Part shown: positions 1 through 11,085 of the stretch, piece by piece | How the letters are laid out: each line of letters opens with the position of its first letter | How positions within the stretch are numbered: position 1 is the first letter of the stretch | Origin: Macrothele yani | Taxonomy: Eukaryota > Arthropoda > Arachnida > Araneae > Macrothelidae | Direction: 5' to 3' | Assembly: GCA_039090855.1 (NCBI GenBank) | Contig: CM077034.1 | Coordinates: 222,048,331 to 222,112,330, forward strand | Length of the DNA stretch: 64,000 nt | The notes under the pieces: generated by a model | The model's input: only the letters and a program-made list of their open reading frames with translations | Databases searched by the model: none | What the model was told of the DNA's origin: nothing | Made by a program: the position numbers and the translations under genes

Positions 1-705
1 GCTGAAAGTTCTTTCAGCATGACGGATGAAATTATGATTCACTGGCTGAAAGTTCCTTCAGTATGGCGGATGAAATTATGATTCACTGGCTGAAAGTTCT
101 TTCAGTATGGCGGATCAAATTATGATTCACTGGCTGAAAGTTCTTTCGGCATGACGGATGAAATTATAATTCACTGGCTGAAAGTTCTTTCGACGGATGA
201 AATTATGATTCACTGGCTGAAAGTTCTTTCCGTATGACGGATGAAATTATGATTCACTGGCTGAAAGTTCTTTCGGCATGACGGATGAAATTATAATTCA
301 CTGGCTGAAAGTTCTTTTGACGGATGAAATTATGATTCACTGGCTGAAAGTTCTTTCCGTATGACGGATGAAATTATGATTCACTGGCTGAAAGTTCTTT
401 CGACATGACGGATGAAATTATAATTCACTGGCTGAAAGTTCTTTCGACGGATGAAATTATGATTCACTGGCTAAAAGTTCTTTCAGTATGATGGATGAAA
501 TTATGATTCACCGGCTGAAAGTTCTTTCAGCATGACGAATAAAATTATGATTCAGTGGCTGAAAGTTCTTTCAGCATGACGGATGAAATTATGATTCACT
601 GGCTGAAAGTTCTTTCAGTATGGCAGATGAAATTATAATTCACATTGCTCTGAAAGTTCTTTCAGAATGATGCTGAAATTTCTTTCAGCATGATGGATGA
701 AATTA
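1..705. repeat. 44-bp minisatellite with a hairpin in each unit
   Basis: About 15 tandem units of roughly 44 bp, some shortened. Most units begin with the 18-bp inverted repeat GCTGAAAGTTCTTTCAGC, then a GACGGATGAAATTATGATTC-like segment. The array continues to the left of the window and decays at its right end. I see no coding potential in it. Confidence 0.95.
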
Positions 706-949
706 TTGTCATCAGAGGGCATAAAAAGAAGAAGAAAAAAAGCAACAATGAAGAAATGGAGAGAGAAAAATATCAGCTGAAAGAAAAATTAAGCAATTGG
801 ATGCCTTGCAGCTGCAGAAGTCCTTGAAAAATCAGACGGTCCCTGAAAAATATTTGTAGGAAGGTCATGGTTGTGTTTGAAGTGTGGCATCTGGTACCAT
901 CTTCTTGGAGCTAGCAGTCCCATCATTCAACCTCAAGTAGTGCAATAAA

Positions 950-1198
950 CTATGAGATTATGTCCTGGTCCTGTTCACTATTTAATGTCGTGTCAAAAAA
1001 AATATGACCAACAATGTGATGACATGAAATCGCGCACCACACACCAATTTTTTCAGAGTGCAGAGGTGTTTCATGAATCACATTTGGGTTTTCAGCAGAC
1101 CAATACCTGTTCATTTGACTGTTAATGTATCCACTCAGATCAAACCATGTCTCATCACTGAAAAATAGATCTAACACCACCATTCCATGCTGTTTCAC
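950..1198 (-). pseudogene. Mariner-like transposase fragment (central catalytic region)
   Basis: An 83-codon minus-strand fragment of an IS630/Tc1/mariner transposase. The motif FSDETWFDLSGYINSQ contains the first catalytic Asp, and HSEKIGVWCAISCHHIVG is the usual beta-strand region after it. The DNA-binding N-terminus and the later D/E catalytic residues are missing. The same family is represented by the split element at 11464-11825 and 46718-47230, whose fragment has a closely similar VNSQNSRTW segment. This piece is a degraded remnant. I see no terminal inverted repeats around it. Confidence 0.8.
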
Positions 1199-1359
1199 AC
1201 AGTGCCGTGGAGAGTGAGCTCGAGCCCCAGTGCAATAAAATCACTGCCCCGCCCCCACCTCGGCTCTTCCACTAACTTTTTTTTTGTGTGGTGGATAATT
1301 TTTCATATTCTTCCCTCTGCACATCAGTGATATGTCGTTGCAAATAAACAGTGGAAGTA

Positions 1360-2332
1360 CACTGCCGGACAATTGCTAAGGACGGATGACAATAGCAACA
1401 ATAGCAACCATAAAATGGAAGGCAGGAAAATGTGGAAATTAGCATAAGTGCAGGATACAGTAAGACGTGTTGTGCGTATGCAAATTTTGGATTGCAGAAC
1501 TTGTTCGTGACGTCATAGCGCTGATAAGAGATATAAAGGATTTGACGCGTATTGACCATTGTTCAAACGCAAAGTTGAAAGGGAAAGAATGGACGAACTT
1601 GCAATTTTCAGTAAGTCTTCCCGACATCACCTAGATGATTTTATGCATGGCCGTATTATTGGCAAGATTGAAGAAGAGCGAAAAATAGCAGATGTTGCCA
1701 AGGAGTTCGACGTCAGCCACAGTGTTGTTTCAAGGCTTTGGAAATCATTTCAAACAAATCGAGAGTGTAGCAAACGTCACGGGGGAGGTCGTGTTCGCAG
1801 TACGACACCTGCAGAAGATCGGTACATAGTGCTATCAACAAAAAGACACCGGCGCAGCACAGCTAGTGAGGTAGCAAATCAGTTTATGGCTGCTACTGGC
1901 AAGCGGATCTCCCGAAAAACTGTCGCCAGACGTTTGCATGAAGGAGGACTATACGCCCGTCGTCCTGTTGTGTGCATCCCATTGTCCAGACGTCACTGTA
2001 CCGCCCGTTTGCAATGGTGCCATCAACATCGCAATTGGACTGATAACGACTGGTCTGCTGTCCTCTTCTCAGATGAGAGTAGATACAGTCTATCGCCTGA
2101 TTGTCGACGACAACTGATCTGGCGTGATAGTGGTACTGCATATTGTCCAGCAAACATACAGGATATCCGACATGTAGTGTCATGGTATGGGCTGGCATCA
2201 TGATCAATGGCCGTACGTCCCTCTATATGCTTCCAACTGGGACTATGACTGGCCAACGATACATTAATGATGTTCTGCTACCTCATGTTCGCATGTTCCG
2301 TGGTGCTGTCGGTGATGGATTCATTTTCATGG
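1360..2332 (+). mobile_element. Tc1-like element, family 1, copy A (3' truncated)
   Basis: Starts with the terminal repeat CACTGCCGGACAATTGCTAA just after a TA dinucleotide, as expected for Tc1/mariner insertion. Complete copies at 32006-33528 and 33851-35376 share this terminus and are about 1.52 kb. This copy loses similarity near 2332, shortly before the second catalytic Asp, and runs into a hairpin and the 65-bp satellite. No right terminal repeat is present. Confidence 0.9.
1559..2332 (+). pseudogene. Tc1-like transposase, family 1, copy A (frameshifted, truncated)
   Basis: A DDE transposase that would bind the element ends and cut and paste the element. The first frame (1559-2203) holds a paired-like helix-turn-helix region (RIIGKIEEERKIADVAKEF), a GGGR linker and the first catalytic Asp in LFSDESRYSL. 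It ends in the shifted sequence SWYGLAS. The second frame resumes from 2143 with CSVMVWAGIMINGRTSLY and stops matching after IFM. The start Met used in copies B and C (MSSRHHLDD) is Lys here. The frame break is at the same site in all three family-1 copies of the window. Not functional. Confidence 0.9.
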
Positions 2333-2366
2333 AAAGTGGTTGCATCTTAAATGATGCAACCACTTT
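2333..2366. repeat. Perfect 14-bp inverted repeat at the truncation junction
   Basis: AAAGTGGTTGCATC (2333-2346), a 6-base spacer, then GATGCAACCACTTT (2353-2366). It sits exactly where Tc1 similarity ends and just before the 65-bp satellite begins. Confidence 0.9.
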
Positions 2367-2379
2367 CTCACCGAATGGA

Positions 2380-4233
2380 GTGCCACATCACATGTAGTAA
2401 ACTGTGCTATCTGAAACAGTGCACCCCCACTCTCACCAGCTAAAGTGCCACATTACTTGTAGTAAACCATGCCATCTCAGAGTGCACACCCACTCCCTCA
2501 CCAGCTGAAGTGCCACATCACATGTAGTAAACTGTGCTATCTCAAATAGTGCATACCCACTCTCACAAGCTGAAGTGCCACATCATGGGTAGTTAGTAGT
2601 AACTCAGTTATCTCAAATAGAGTGCAGCCGCTCCTCATCAGCTGAAGTGACACATCACCTGTAGTGGTTAATTATACCATCTCAAATAGTTCACTCCCTC
2701 CCTCACCAGCTGAAGTGCCCCATCACATGTAGTAAACTGTGCTGTCTGAAACAGTGCAGCCCCACTCTCACCAGCTAAAGTGCCACATCACTTGTAGTAA
2801 ACTCTGTGATCTCAAATAGTGCACTCATTCCCTCACCACCTAAAGTGCCACATCACTTGTAGTGAATTGTGCCATCTCAAATAGTGCATCCACTTCCCCA
2901 CCATCTAAAGTACCACATCATTTGTAGTAAACCGTGCAATCTCAAATAGGGCACCCACTCCTTCCCCAGCTGAAATGCCACATCACTTGTACTAAACTCT
3001 GTTATCTCAAATAATACTCCCAACTCTCACCAGCTGAAGTGCCACATCACTAGTAGTAGTTAACTGCTATCTCAAATAGATTGCACCCACTCCCTTACCA
3101 GCTGAAGTGTCACATCACTTGTAGTAAACTGTGTCATCTGAAATAGTGCACCCATTCCTTCAGCTGAAGTGCCACATCACTTGTAGTAAACTCTATTATC
3201 TCAAATAGTGTTCCTCATTCTCACCAGCTAAAGTGCCACATCACTAGTAGTAGTTAACTCTGCTATCTGCAATAGAGTGCACTCCCTCCCTCACCAGCTA
3301 AAGTGCCACATCACTTGTAGTAAACTCTGTGATCTCAGATAGTGCACTCATTCCCTCATCAGCTGAAGTGCCACTTCACAAGTAGTAGTTAACTGTGCCA
3401 TCTCAAATAGAGTGCATTCACTCCCTCAGCAGCTAAAGTGCCACATCATTTGTACGTAAACTGTGCCATCTCAAATAGTGCACCCACTCCCTCACCAGCT
3501 GAAGTGCCACATCATGTGTAGTAAACTATGCTATCTCAAATAGTGCATCCTCACTCTCACCAGCTAAAGTGCCACATCACTTGTAGTAAACTTTGTGATC
3601 TCAAATAGTGCACTCATTCCCGCACTAGCTGAAGTGCCACATCACTTGTAGTGAATTATGCCATCTCAAATAGGGCACCCACTCCCTCACCAGCTGAAGT
3701 GCCACATCATGTGTAGTAAACTATGCTATCTCAAATATATTGTGCATCCTCACTCTCACCAGGTAAAGTGCCACATCACTTGTAGAAAACTTTGTGATCT
3801 CAAATAGTGCACTCATTCCCTCACCAGCTGAAGTGCCACATCATGTGTAGTAAACTATGCTATCTGAAATAGTGCACCCCCACTCTCACCAGCTAAAGTG
3901 CCACATCACTTGTAGTAAACTCTGTGATCCCAAATAGTGCACTCATTCCCTCTCCAGCTATAGTGGCACATCACTTGTAGTGAATTGTGCCATCTCAAAT
4001 AGTGCACCCACTCCCTCACCAGCTGAAGTGCCACATCACATGTAGTAAGTTGTACTATCTGAAACAGTGCATCCCCACTCTCTCTAGCTAAAGTGCCACA
4101 TCACTTATAGTAAACTCTGCAATCACAAATAATGCTACTCACTCTCACTAGTAGTAGTTAACTCTGCTATCTCAAATAGAATGCACCCACTCCCTCACCA
4201 ATTGAAGTGCCACATCACTTGTAGTAAACTGTG
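2380..4233. repeat. 65-bp satellite array
   Basis: About 28 diverged head-to-tail units of roughly 65 bp. Recognisable unit parts are AGTGCCACATCACTTGTAGT, AAACTGTGCCATCTCAAATA and a CACTCCCTCACCAGCT block. Units differ by substitutions and small indels, so this is an older array. It lies upstream of SPTLC2 exon A and has no coding potential. Confidence 0.95.
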
Positions 4234-4716
4234 CCATCCACATCATTAGCAGTATTTTGATGTTAGTTTTCATCATTGAATGTTATTTCTCAGCACACAA
4301 TTATGCCACTGAGAAAAAAAAAAAAAAAAAAAAGGCATTTCAACAAAAATACCCACATGTGTGTCTTCTAAGTAATATGGCAAATTCACAAATGGTTGAC
4401 CACTTTTATGAAAAGTGTCACAAAGATGATTAACCATTCTTTGCGTTTATCTGTAAAAATGGATCCTACTTTTTAACTTGTGCAGCAAACCAGTTAGAAA
4501 TGTGTTTCATAAATTTTTGTGTGATGAATGCAAAATAGTGTGTTGAGTAACATGGCTTTTGAATCACGTACTTTTGTTATCTAGTATGCTGATTGCGGAT
4601 TTGATATACCTTCGATTTTTATCAAGTGGCAAGACTTTTTTTAAATGTTTTTTTTTTTTTTTTTGTGGAATTTGTTAATCAATGTTTGGTAATCCAGACA
4701 CATTGTTCTCTGACAG
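4234..4716 (+). other. Upstream intron end, no recognisable gene
   Basis: AT-rich sequence between the satellite and exon A. It contains a poly-A run near 4314-4334 and a poly-T run near 4650-4664. The last 16 bases end in a pyrimidine-rich tract and TGACAG, a good splice acceptor. I see no upstream SPTLC2 exon in the window. Confidence 0.6.
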
Positions 4717-4822
4717 GTATGGAACATTTAGAACAGAAAATTAGAGCAGCCATTGTTGAAGGTCAACCACATACTCACAGACCTTGGAAGAAGATCATGA
4801 TCATCGTTGAAGGAATTTATAG
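4717..4822 (+). CDS. SPTLC2: SPTLC2 exon A: serine palmitoyltransferase subunit 2
   Basis: Internal exon of the catalytic long-chain-base subunit that condenses L-serine with palmitoyl-CoA at the ER, the first step of sphingolipid synthesis. The exon reads [20 protein letters not shown], then [14 protein letters not shown]. This matches the conserved SPTLC2 region before the YSMEG motif of this alpha-oxoamine synthase. It is preceded by a pyrimidine tract and AG, and followed by GTATTG. It is 106 bp, starts with two bases of a split codon and ends with AG. Exon B starts with T, giving AGT (Ser), as expected between Tyr and Met. The first split codon cannot be completed here. Family assignment rests on remembered conservation, not a search. 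Confidence 0.9.
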
Positions 4823-5129
4823 GTATTGTGACTTTATCTTAAAAAATAAAAAAATAAATATCTTCCTATTAGTAGTTCTAATTCTGACTATTAGATAGCT
4901 CTAATCATTCTACTATTCTCTTTTACGTGCACAATTTCAAAATAACTTGTACAATATTCTAGAGGATAATGCTTACCTTGGCATTCCTTGCTAGCGACGA
5001 GAAACATTTCATGCACACGTTTTCCCGTCTTTGTTGCTGTTATTGTCCTAAAGTCCGTTGTATGCAATGAAATAGCTTTACTTCACACACTTTTCGCTGG
5101 GTGTACTTCGTGGATCTTCTCTGTAGGAT

Positions 5130-6990
5130 TCAAACACACCAACATTTTACCGTTCTTTATATTCGAAATTTTCGCCCAGTCTCTGGGCATCCTCAGGGAC
5201 GTGGCGAACTTTTCCACCGATGTTCGTGGTTAACTTCGCTCTAATGGAGTCCGATACTCCTTGTTGCCATTCGTCGAATATACTTTCTTGGATATATTTC
5301 GTTATCAAGCCCGGCTAGCGTCATCTATGTTTCATTAAAATAATGTTTTGTTTTGTTTTTAATTCTTCCCCTATTCCGGTTTTCTTGTCTTTTTTGCCTG
5401 TTTTTCCTTTTGTTGTTGTTTTTCTTGTCTTATTAGTTCTTTCCACAGGCCCGATAATGTGCTAGGGCCATTCTGGTTACATACCCTTGTTTTATTTGTA
5501 TAGATTAAGATTGCTTCTTCCCTTCTCATTTGCCTTTCAGATTTTTTATTCCTTTTTAGCATTTTAATTTCATCGAATTTTGGGAAAGTCTGGTTTTCAA
5601 TGCAGAATTGCACTAACGCAGTTTTGGCTTCTTTTTTTGCCAGTTAGATATGTGTTGTTTAAGTCTTTTTTAACCTGTTATTCAAACACACCAACATTTT
5701 ACCGTTCTTTATACTCGAAATTTTCTCCCAGTCTCTGGGCATCCTCAGGAGAGTGGTGAACTTTTCCACCGATGTTCGTGGTTAACTTCGCGCTAATGGA
5801 GTCCGATACTCCTTGTTGCCATTCGTCGAATATACTTTCCTGGATATATTTCGTTATCAAGCCCGGCTAGCGCCATCTATGTTTCATTAAAATAATGTTT
5901 TGTTTTGTTTTTAATTCTTCCCCTATCCCGGTTTTCTTGTCTTTTTTGTCGGTTTTCCTTTTGTTGTTCTTTTCTTGTCTTATTAGTTCTTTCCACAGGC
6001 CCGATAATGTGCTAGGGCCATTCTGGTTACATACCCTTGTTTTATTTGTATAGATTTAGATTGCTTCTTCCCTTCTCATTTGCCTTTCAGATTTTTTATT
6101 CCTTTTTAGCATTTTAATTTCATCGAATTTTGGGAAAGTCTGGTTTTCAATGCAGAATTGCACTAACGCAGTTTTGGCTTCTTTTTTTGCCAGTTAGATA
6201 TGTGTTGTTTAAGTCTTTTTTTTAACCTGTTATTCAAACACACCAACATTTTACCGTTCTTTATACTTCAAATTTTCGCCCAGTCTCTGGGCATCCTCAG
6301 GAGAGTGGTGAACTTTTCCACCGATGTTCGTGGTTAACTTCGCGCTAATGGAGTCCGATACTCCTTGTTGCCATTCGTCGAATATACTTTCTTGGATATA
6401 TTTCGTTATCAAGCCCTGCTAGCGCCATCTATGTTTCATTAAAATAATGTTTTGTTTTGTTTTTAATTCTTCCCCTATTCCGGTTTTCTTGTCTTTTTTG
6501 TCGGTTTTCCTTTTGTTGTTCTTTTTCTTGTCTTATTAGTTCTTTCCACAGGCCCGATAATGTGCTAGGGCCATACTGGTTACATACCCTTGTTTTATTT
6601 GTATAGATTTAGATTGCTTCTTCCTTCTCATTTGCCTTTCAGATTTTTTATTCCTTTTTAGCATTTTAATTTCATCGAATTTTGGGAAAGTCTGGTTTTC
6701 AATGCAGAATTGCACTAACGCAGTTTTGGCTTCTTTTTTTGCCAGTTAGATATGTGTTGTTTAAGTCTTTTTTTTAACCTGTTATTCAAACACACCAACA
6801 TTTTACCGTTCTTTATACTTGAAATTTTCGCCCAGTCTCTGGGCATCCTCAGAAGCGTTGCGACTTTACCACCGATGTTTGTGGTTAACTTCGCGCTAAT
6901 GGAGTCCGATACTCCTCGTTACCATTCGTCGGATATACTTTCCTGGATATATTTCGTTATCAAGCCCGGCTAGCGCCATCTATGTTTCAT
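5130..6990 (-). repeat. 552-bp tandem array of a PLE 3' region
   Basis: Between three and four head-to-tail units with a 552-bp period, measured from a conserved 27-base motif at 5170, 5722, 6274 and 6826. On the minus strand each unit includes the end of the PLE protein (FCIENQTFPKFDEIKMLKRN in the copy at 5371-5613), the 3' non-coding region and a hammerhead-like core. Such tandem terminal repeats, often called pseudo-LTRs, are typical of Penelope-like elements. The rightmost unit is the most diverged. Confidence 0.85.
5170..6852 (-). ncRNA. Hammerhead-ribozyme-like cores, PLE family 1 (four copies)
   Basis: On the minus strand at 5170-5196, 5722-5748, 6274-6300 and 6826-6852. Three of them read CTGAGGA, one base, a GCCCAG/CTGGGC stem with an AGA loop, then GAAA. 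That is the CUGANGA - stem II - GAAA layout of a hammerhead. The copy at 5722 has one stem change (CTCCCAG on the plus strand). Hammerheads are known in Penelope-like elements. Activity is inferred, not shown. Confidence 0.65.
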
Positions 6991-7275
6991 CAATATAACA
7001 TTTTTTTTTTATTTCTTTTCCTATCCCGTTTTTTTTGGTTTTTTTTTTGTAGGTTTTTCTTTTGTTGTTCTTTTTCTTGTCTTATTAGTTCTTTCGACAG
7101 GCTAGATAATGTCCTAGGGTCATTCTGTGTTCAGGAAAGCAACTTACATACCTGTACTGATACCATACTCATCGCACCACCCATTGATACATAAAAAACA
7201 GCATAGTAAACTTGATATGGCGAGCGTACACACACACACACACATCCAAACAACAGGCTAAAAAATCAAGAGCTA

Positions 7276-7987
7276 GTGTTTATCTCAAAAATATTGCAAG
7301 AGTATGGTTACCCGAGTAAGCTAATTAAAAAATGGATACATGAGAGTAAAAAGCATATGACTCAGAGAAAAGGCCAAGAAGTGCACAACCAAAGGAAGAC
7401 GAGGAATAAAAAATTGAAATACATTGGTGCATTCTCATACTTGGAAGGAGTTAGTAAAGAAATCAATAGGCACTGTGCTAAATATGACTTACAACTAGGA
7501 AGCTCAGTGAACACCTTGAAAAGACTGCTAACAAAAATAACAGAGGAAAAAATACTAGAAGAATCAGGATCCTACGAAATTCCAATAGCACACATACCCC
7601 CAATATCATACATTGGAAGTACGAAAAACAGGTTAAAAAAAAAGACTTAAACAACACATATCTATCTGGTAAATAAAAAGGAAAGCCAAAACTGCGTTAG
7701 TGCAATTCTGCATTGAAAACCAGACTTTCCCAAAATTCGATGAAATTAAAATGCTAAAAAAGAATAAAAAATCGGAAAGGCAAATGATTAGGGAAGAAGC
7801 AATATTAATCTATACAAATAAAACAAGGGTATGTAACCAGAACTACCCTAGCACATTATCTAGCGTGTGGAAAGAACTAATAAGACAAGAAAAAGAACAA
7901 CAAAAGGAAAACCGACAAAAAAGACAAGAAAACAGGGCTAGGGGAAGAATTAAAAACAAAACAAAACATTATTTTAATGAAACATAG
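7276..7987 (+). pseudogene. PLE family 1 GIY-YIG endonuclease region (broken)
   Basis: The C-terminal part of a Penelope-like polyprotein, whose GIY-YIG domain nicks the target DNA. The first piece (7276-7650) ends in IPPISYIGSTKNRL, the YIG half of the motif. The second piece (7700-7987) starts QFCIENQTFPKFDEIKMLKK and continues to YTNKTRVCNQNYPSTLSSVW, the usual tail with a conserved Asn. Between them a run of nine A bases shifts the frame, and an in-frame TAA occurs soon after. The reverse transcriptase domain is absent, so this is a 5'-truncated dead copy. The tail also occurs in the minus-strand array at 5130-6990. Confidence 0.8.
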
Positions 7988-8115
7988 ATGGCGCTAGCAG
8001 GGCTTGATAACGAAATATATCCAAGAAAGTATATCCGACGAATGGCAACAAGGAGTATCGGACTCCATTAGCGCGAAGTTAACCACGAACATCGGTGGAA
8101 AAGTTCGCCACTCTC

Positions 8116-8147
8116 CTGAGGATGCCCAGAGACTGGGCGAAAATTTC
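8116..8147 (+). ncRNA. Hammerhead-ribozyme-like core, PLE family 1
   Basis: CTGAGGA (8116-8122), T, a perfect 6-bp stem GCCCAG/CTGGGC with AGA loop (8124-8138), then GAAA. An AATTT tract follows as a minimal stem III, and GAG after it can pair with CTC just before the core as stem I. The predicted cut would be before 8148. Sequence and layout are direct observations; catalysis is inference. Confidence 0.65.
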
Positions 8148-8499
8148 GAGTATAAAGAACGGTAAAATGTTGGTGTGTTTGAATCCTACAGAGAAGATCC
8201 ACAAAGTACACGCAGCGAAAAGTGCGTGAAGTAAAGCTATTCATTGCATACAACGGACTTTAGGACAATAACAGCAACAAAGACCGGAAAGCACGTGTGT
8301 GAAATGTTTCTCGTCCCTAGCAAGGAATGCCAAGGTAAGCATTATCCTCTAGAATACTGTGCAAAAAAAAAAAAAAAAAAAAAGAAATCTTGTTATTTTG
8401 ACTTGGTGCTTATTGGAAAACTTGTAACTCCTTGATATTTTTACTCGGCATTTTTCAGGGCTTGAAAAGCACTATGCGCGGGGCATGTAAATTATTGGC

Positions 8500-8983
8500 C
8501 TGGGCAGGTAAATAAAAAATCTAGTTGCCCTGTCTGGACAACTAAAATAAAAAAATAAAAAGTTTGGAATAGAATTTCCTACTAAAAAAAAAAAAAAAAG
8601 ACAATCATTGCATGTCATTCTGCATTTCACTGCTAATCAGCAGAAGTTGTAAGCATTGTTGTTACGGAGTGCCAAAGACAGAAGAATATCGCTTCTTTAA
8701 TTGTATTGTGATCCAGGTCTAGAAATTGGAACCATATGTAGTTTTGCTCCAAATGTTGTTTATATTCAATAACGGGATGCATGCCACTGGTGGAACTACC
8801 TTCAGGTGCTTAGTGACAAAGGGCGAAAACTTTAACGAAAGGAACATGGCAGAATCACTAAATATCTCAAGTACCAATTTCATCATCACACCATTTCATA
8901 CCAATTATTATATTTGCACTTGTAAGGTATTAAACCCCAGCAAAGTGTGCATAGTTTACGTGCAATTCATTAATGATACACAA
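8500..8983. other. Left interior of hAT-like element, no recognised gene
   Basis: AT-rich sequence with two poly-A stretches and no protein domain that I recognise. A 94-codon open frame at 8726-9010 shows no family motif and runs into the satellite. Confidence 0.5.
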
Positions 8984-10872
8984 TTAAAAATCACCAATCA
9001 CTTACCCTAAAGATCATGGTAATTTCCATCCACAAACAAACACTTCATATACTATTAAAAATCACCAATCACTTACCCTAAAGATCATGGTAATTTCAAT
9101 CCACAAACAAACACTTCATATACTATTAAAAATCACCAATCACTTACCCTAAAGATCATGGTAATTTCCATCCACAAACAAACACTTCATATACTATTAA
9201 AAAACACCAATCACTTACCCTAAAGATCATGGTAATTTCCATCCACAAACAAAGACTTCATATACTATTAAAAAACACCAATCACTTACCCTAAAGATCA
9301 TGGTAATTTCCATCCACAAACAAACACTTCATATACTATTAAAAATCACCAATCACTTACCCTAAAGATCATGGTAATTTCCATCCACAAACAAACACTT
9401 CATATACTATTAAAAATCACCAATCACTTACCCTAAAGATCATGGTAATTTCCATCCACAAACAAAGACTTCATATACTATTAAAAATCACCAATCACTT
9501 ACCCTAAAGATCATGGTAATTTCCATCCACAAACAAACACTTCATATACTATTAAAAAACACCAATCACTTACCCTAAAGATCATGGTAATTTCCATCCA
9601 CAAACAAAGACTTCATATACTATTAAAAAACACCAATCACTTACCCTAAAGATCATGGTAATTTCCATCCACAAACAAACACTTCATATACTATTAAAAA
9701 TCACCAATCACTTACCCTAAAGATCATGGTAATTTCCATCCACAAACAAACACTTCATATACTATTAAAAATCACCAATCACTTACCCTAAAGATCATGG
9801 TAATTTCCATCCACAAACAAACACTTCATATACTATTAAAAATCACCAATCACTTACCCTAAAGATCATGGTAATTTCAATCCACAAACAAACACTTCAT
9901 ATACTATTAAAAATCACCAATCACTTACCCTAAAGATCATGGTAATTTCCATCCACAAACAAACACTTCATATACTATTAAAAAACACCAATCACTTACC
10001 CTAAAGATCATGGTAATTTCCATCCACAAACAAAGACTTCATATACTATTAAAAAACACCAATCACTTACCCTAAAGATCATGGTAATTTCCATCCACAA
10101 ACAAACACTTCATATACTATTAAAAATCACCAATCACTTACCCTAAAGATCATGGTAATTTCCATCCACAAACAAACACTTCATATACTATTAAAAATCA
10201 CCAATCACTTACCCTAAAGATCATGGTAATTTCCATCCACAAACAAAGACTTCATATACTATTAAAAATCACCAATCACTTACCCTAAAGATCATGGTAA
10301 TTTCCATCCACAAACAAACACTTCATATACTATTAAAAAACACCAATCACTTACCCTAAAGATCATGGTAATTTCCATCCACAAACAAAGACTTCATATA
10401 CTATTAAAAAACACCAATCACTTACCCTAAAGATCATGGTAATTTCCATCCACAAACAAACACTTCATATACTATTAAAAATCACCAATCACTTACCCTA
10501 AAGATCATGGTAATTTCCATCCACAAACAAACACTTCATATACTATTAAAAATCACCAATCACTTACCCTAAAGATCATGGTAATTTCCATCCACAAACA
10601 AACACTTCATATACTATTAAAAATCACCAATCACTTACCCTAAAGATCATGGTAATTTCCATCCACAAACAAACACTTCATATACTATTAAAAATCACCA
10701 ATCACTTACCCTAAAGATCATGGTAATTTCCATCCACAAACAAACACTTCATATACTATTAAAAATCACCAATCACTTACCCTAAAGATCATGGTAATTT
10801 CCATCCACAAACAAACACTTCATATACTATTAAAAAACACCAATCACTTACCCTAAAGATCATGGTAATTTC
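8984..10872. repeat. 72-bp satellite with 11-unit (792-bp) higher-order repeat
   Basis: About 26 nearly identical 72-bp units, each containing CACCAATCACTTACCCTAAA and GATCATGGTAATTTCCATCC. Three variable sites (TTCCATCC/TTCAATCC, ACACTTC/AGACTTC, AAAATCACC/AAAAACACC) change in a fixed order. The order seen in the 11 units from about 9092 recurs from about 9884. Confidence 0.95.
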
Positions 10873-10873
10873 C

Positions 10874-11085
10874 ACCCTAAAGATCATGGTAATTACCATG
10901 ATCTTTAGGGTAAGTGATTGGTGATTTTTAATAGTATATGAAGTGTTTGTTTGTGGATGGAAATTACCATGATCTTTAGGGTAAGTGATTGGTGTTTTTT
11001 AATAGTATATGAAGTGTTTGTTTGTGGATGGAAATTACCATGATCTTTAGGGTAAGTGATTGGTGTTTTTTAATAGTATATCATT
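10874..11085. repeat. Palindromic turn-around of the 72-bp satellite
   Basis: A perfect 38-bp palindrome at 10874-10911, centred on GGTAATTACC, switches the array from plus to minus orientation. About two and a half inverted units follow to about 11080. Confidence 0.95.

Larger units (their letters stand above)
4950..8360. mobile_element. Penelope-like element block, family 1 (foldback with tandem ends)
   Basis: Two oppositely oriented PLE parts. The left side (about 4955-6990) holds the element's 3' region on the minus strand as a 552-bp tandem array. The right side (about 7276-8356) is a plus-strand copy with GIY-YIG remains and the same 3' region. The outermost arms are complementary: ATTCTAGAGGATAATGC near 4956 matches the reverse complement ending near 8355. 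The block starts about 130 bp downstream of the exon A donor. Only the endonuclease end is present; I see no reverse transcriptase. A short CA repeat lies near 7230-7245. Confidence 0.8.

Noticed and set aside
4626..4898. A 90-codon single-exon gene over exon A
   Set aside because: Only 4717-4822 has family similarity and it is bounded by splice signals; the rest is intron.
8984..10872. CRISPR-like array
   Set aside because: Units are contiguous 72-bp repeats with no variable spacers, in a eukaryotic intron.
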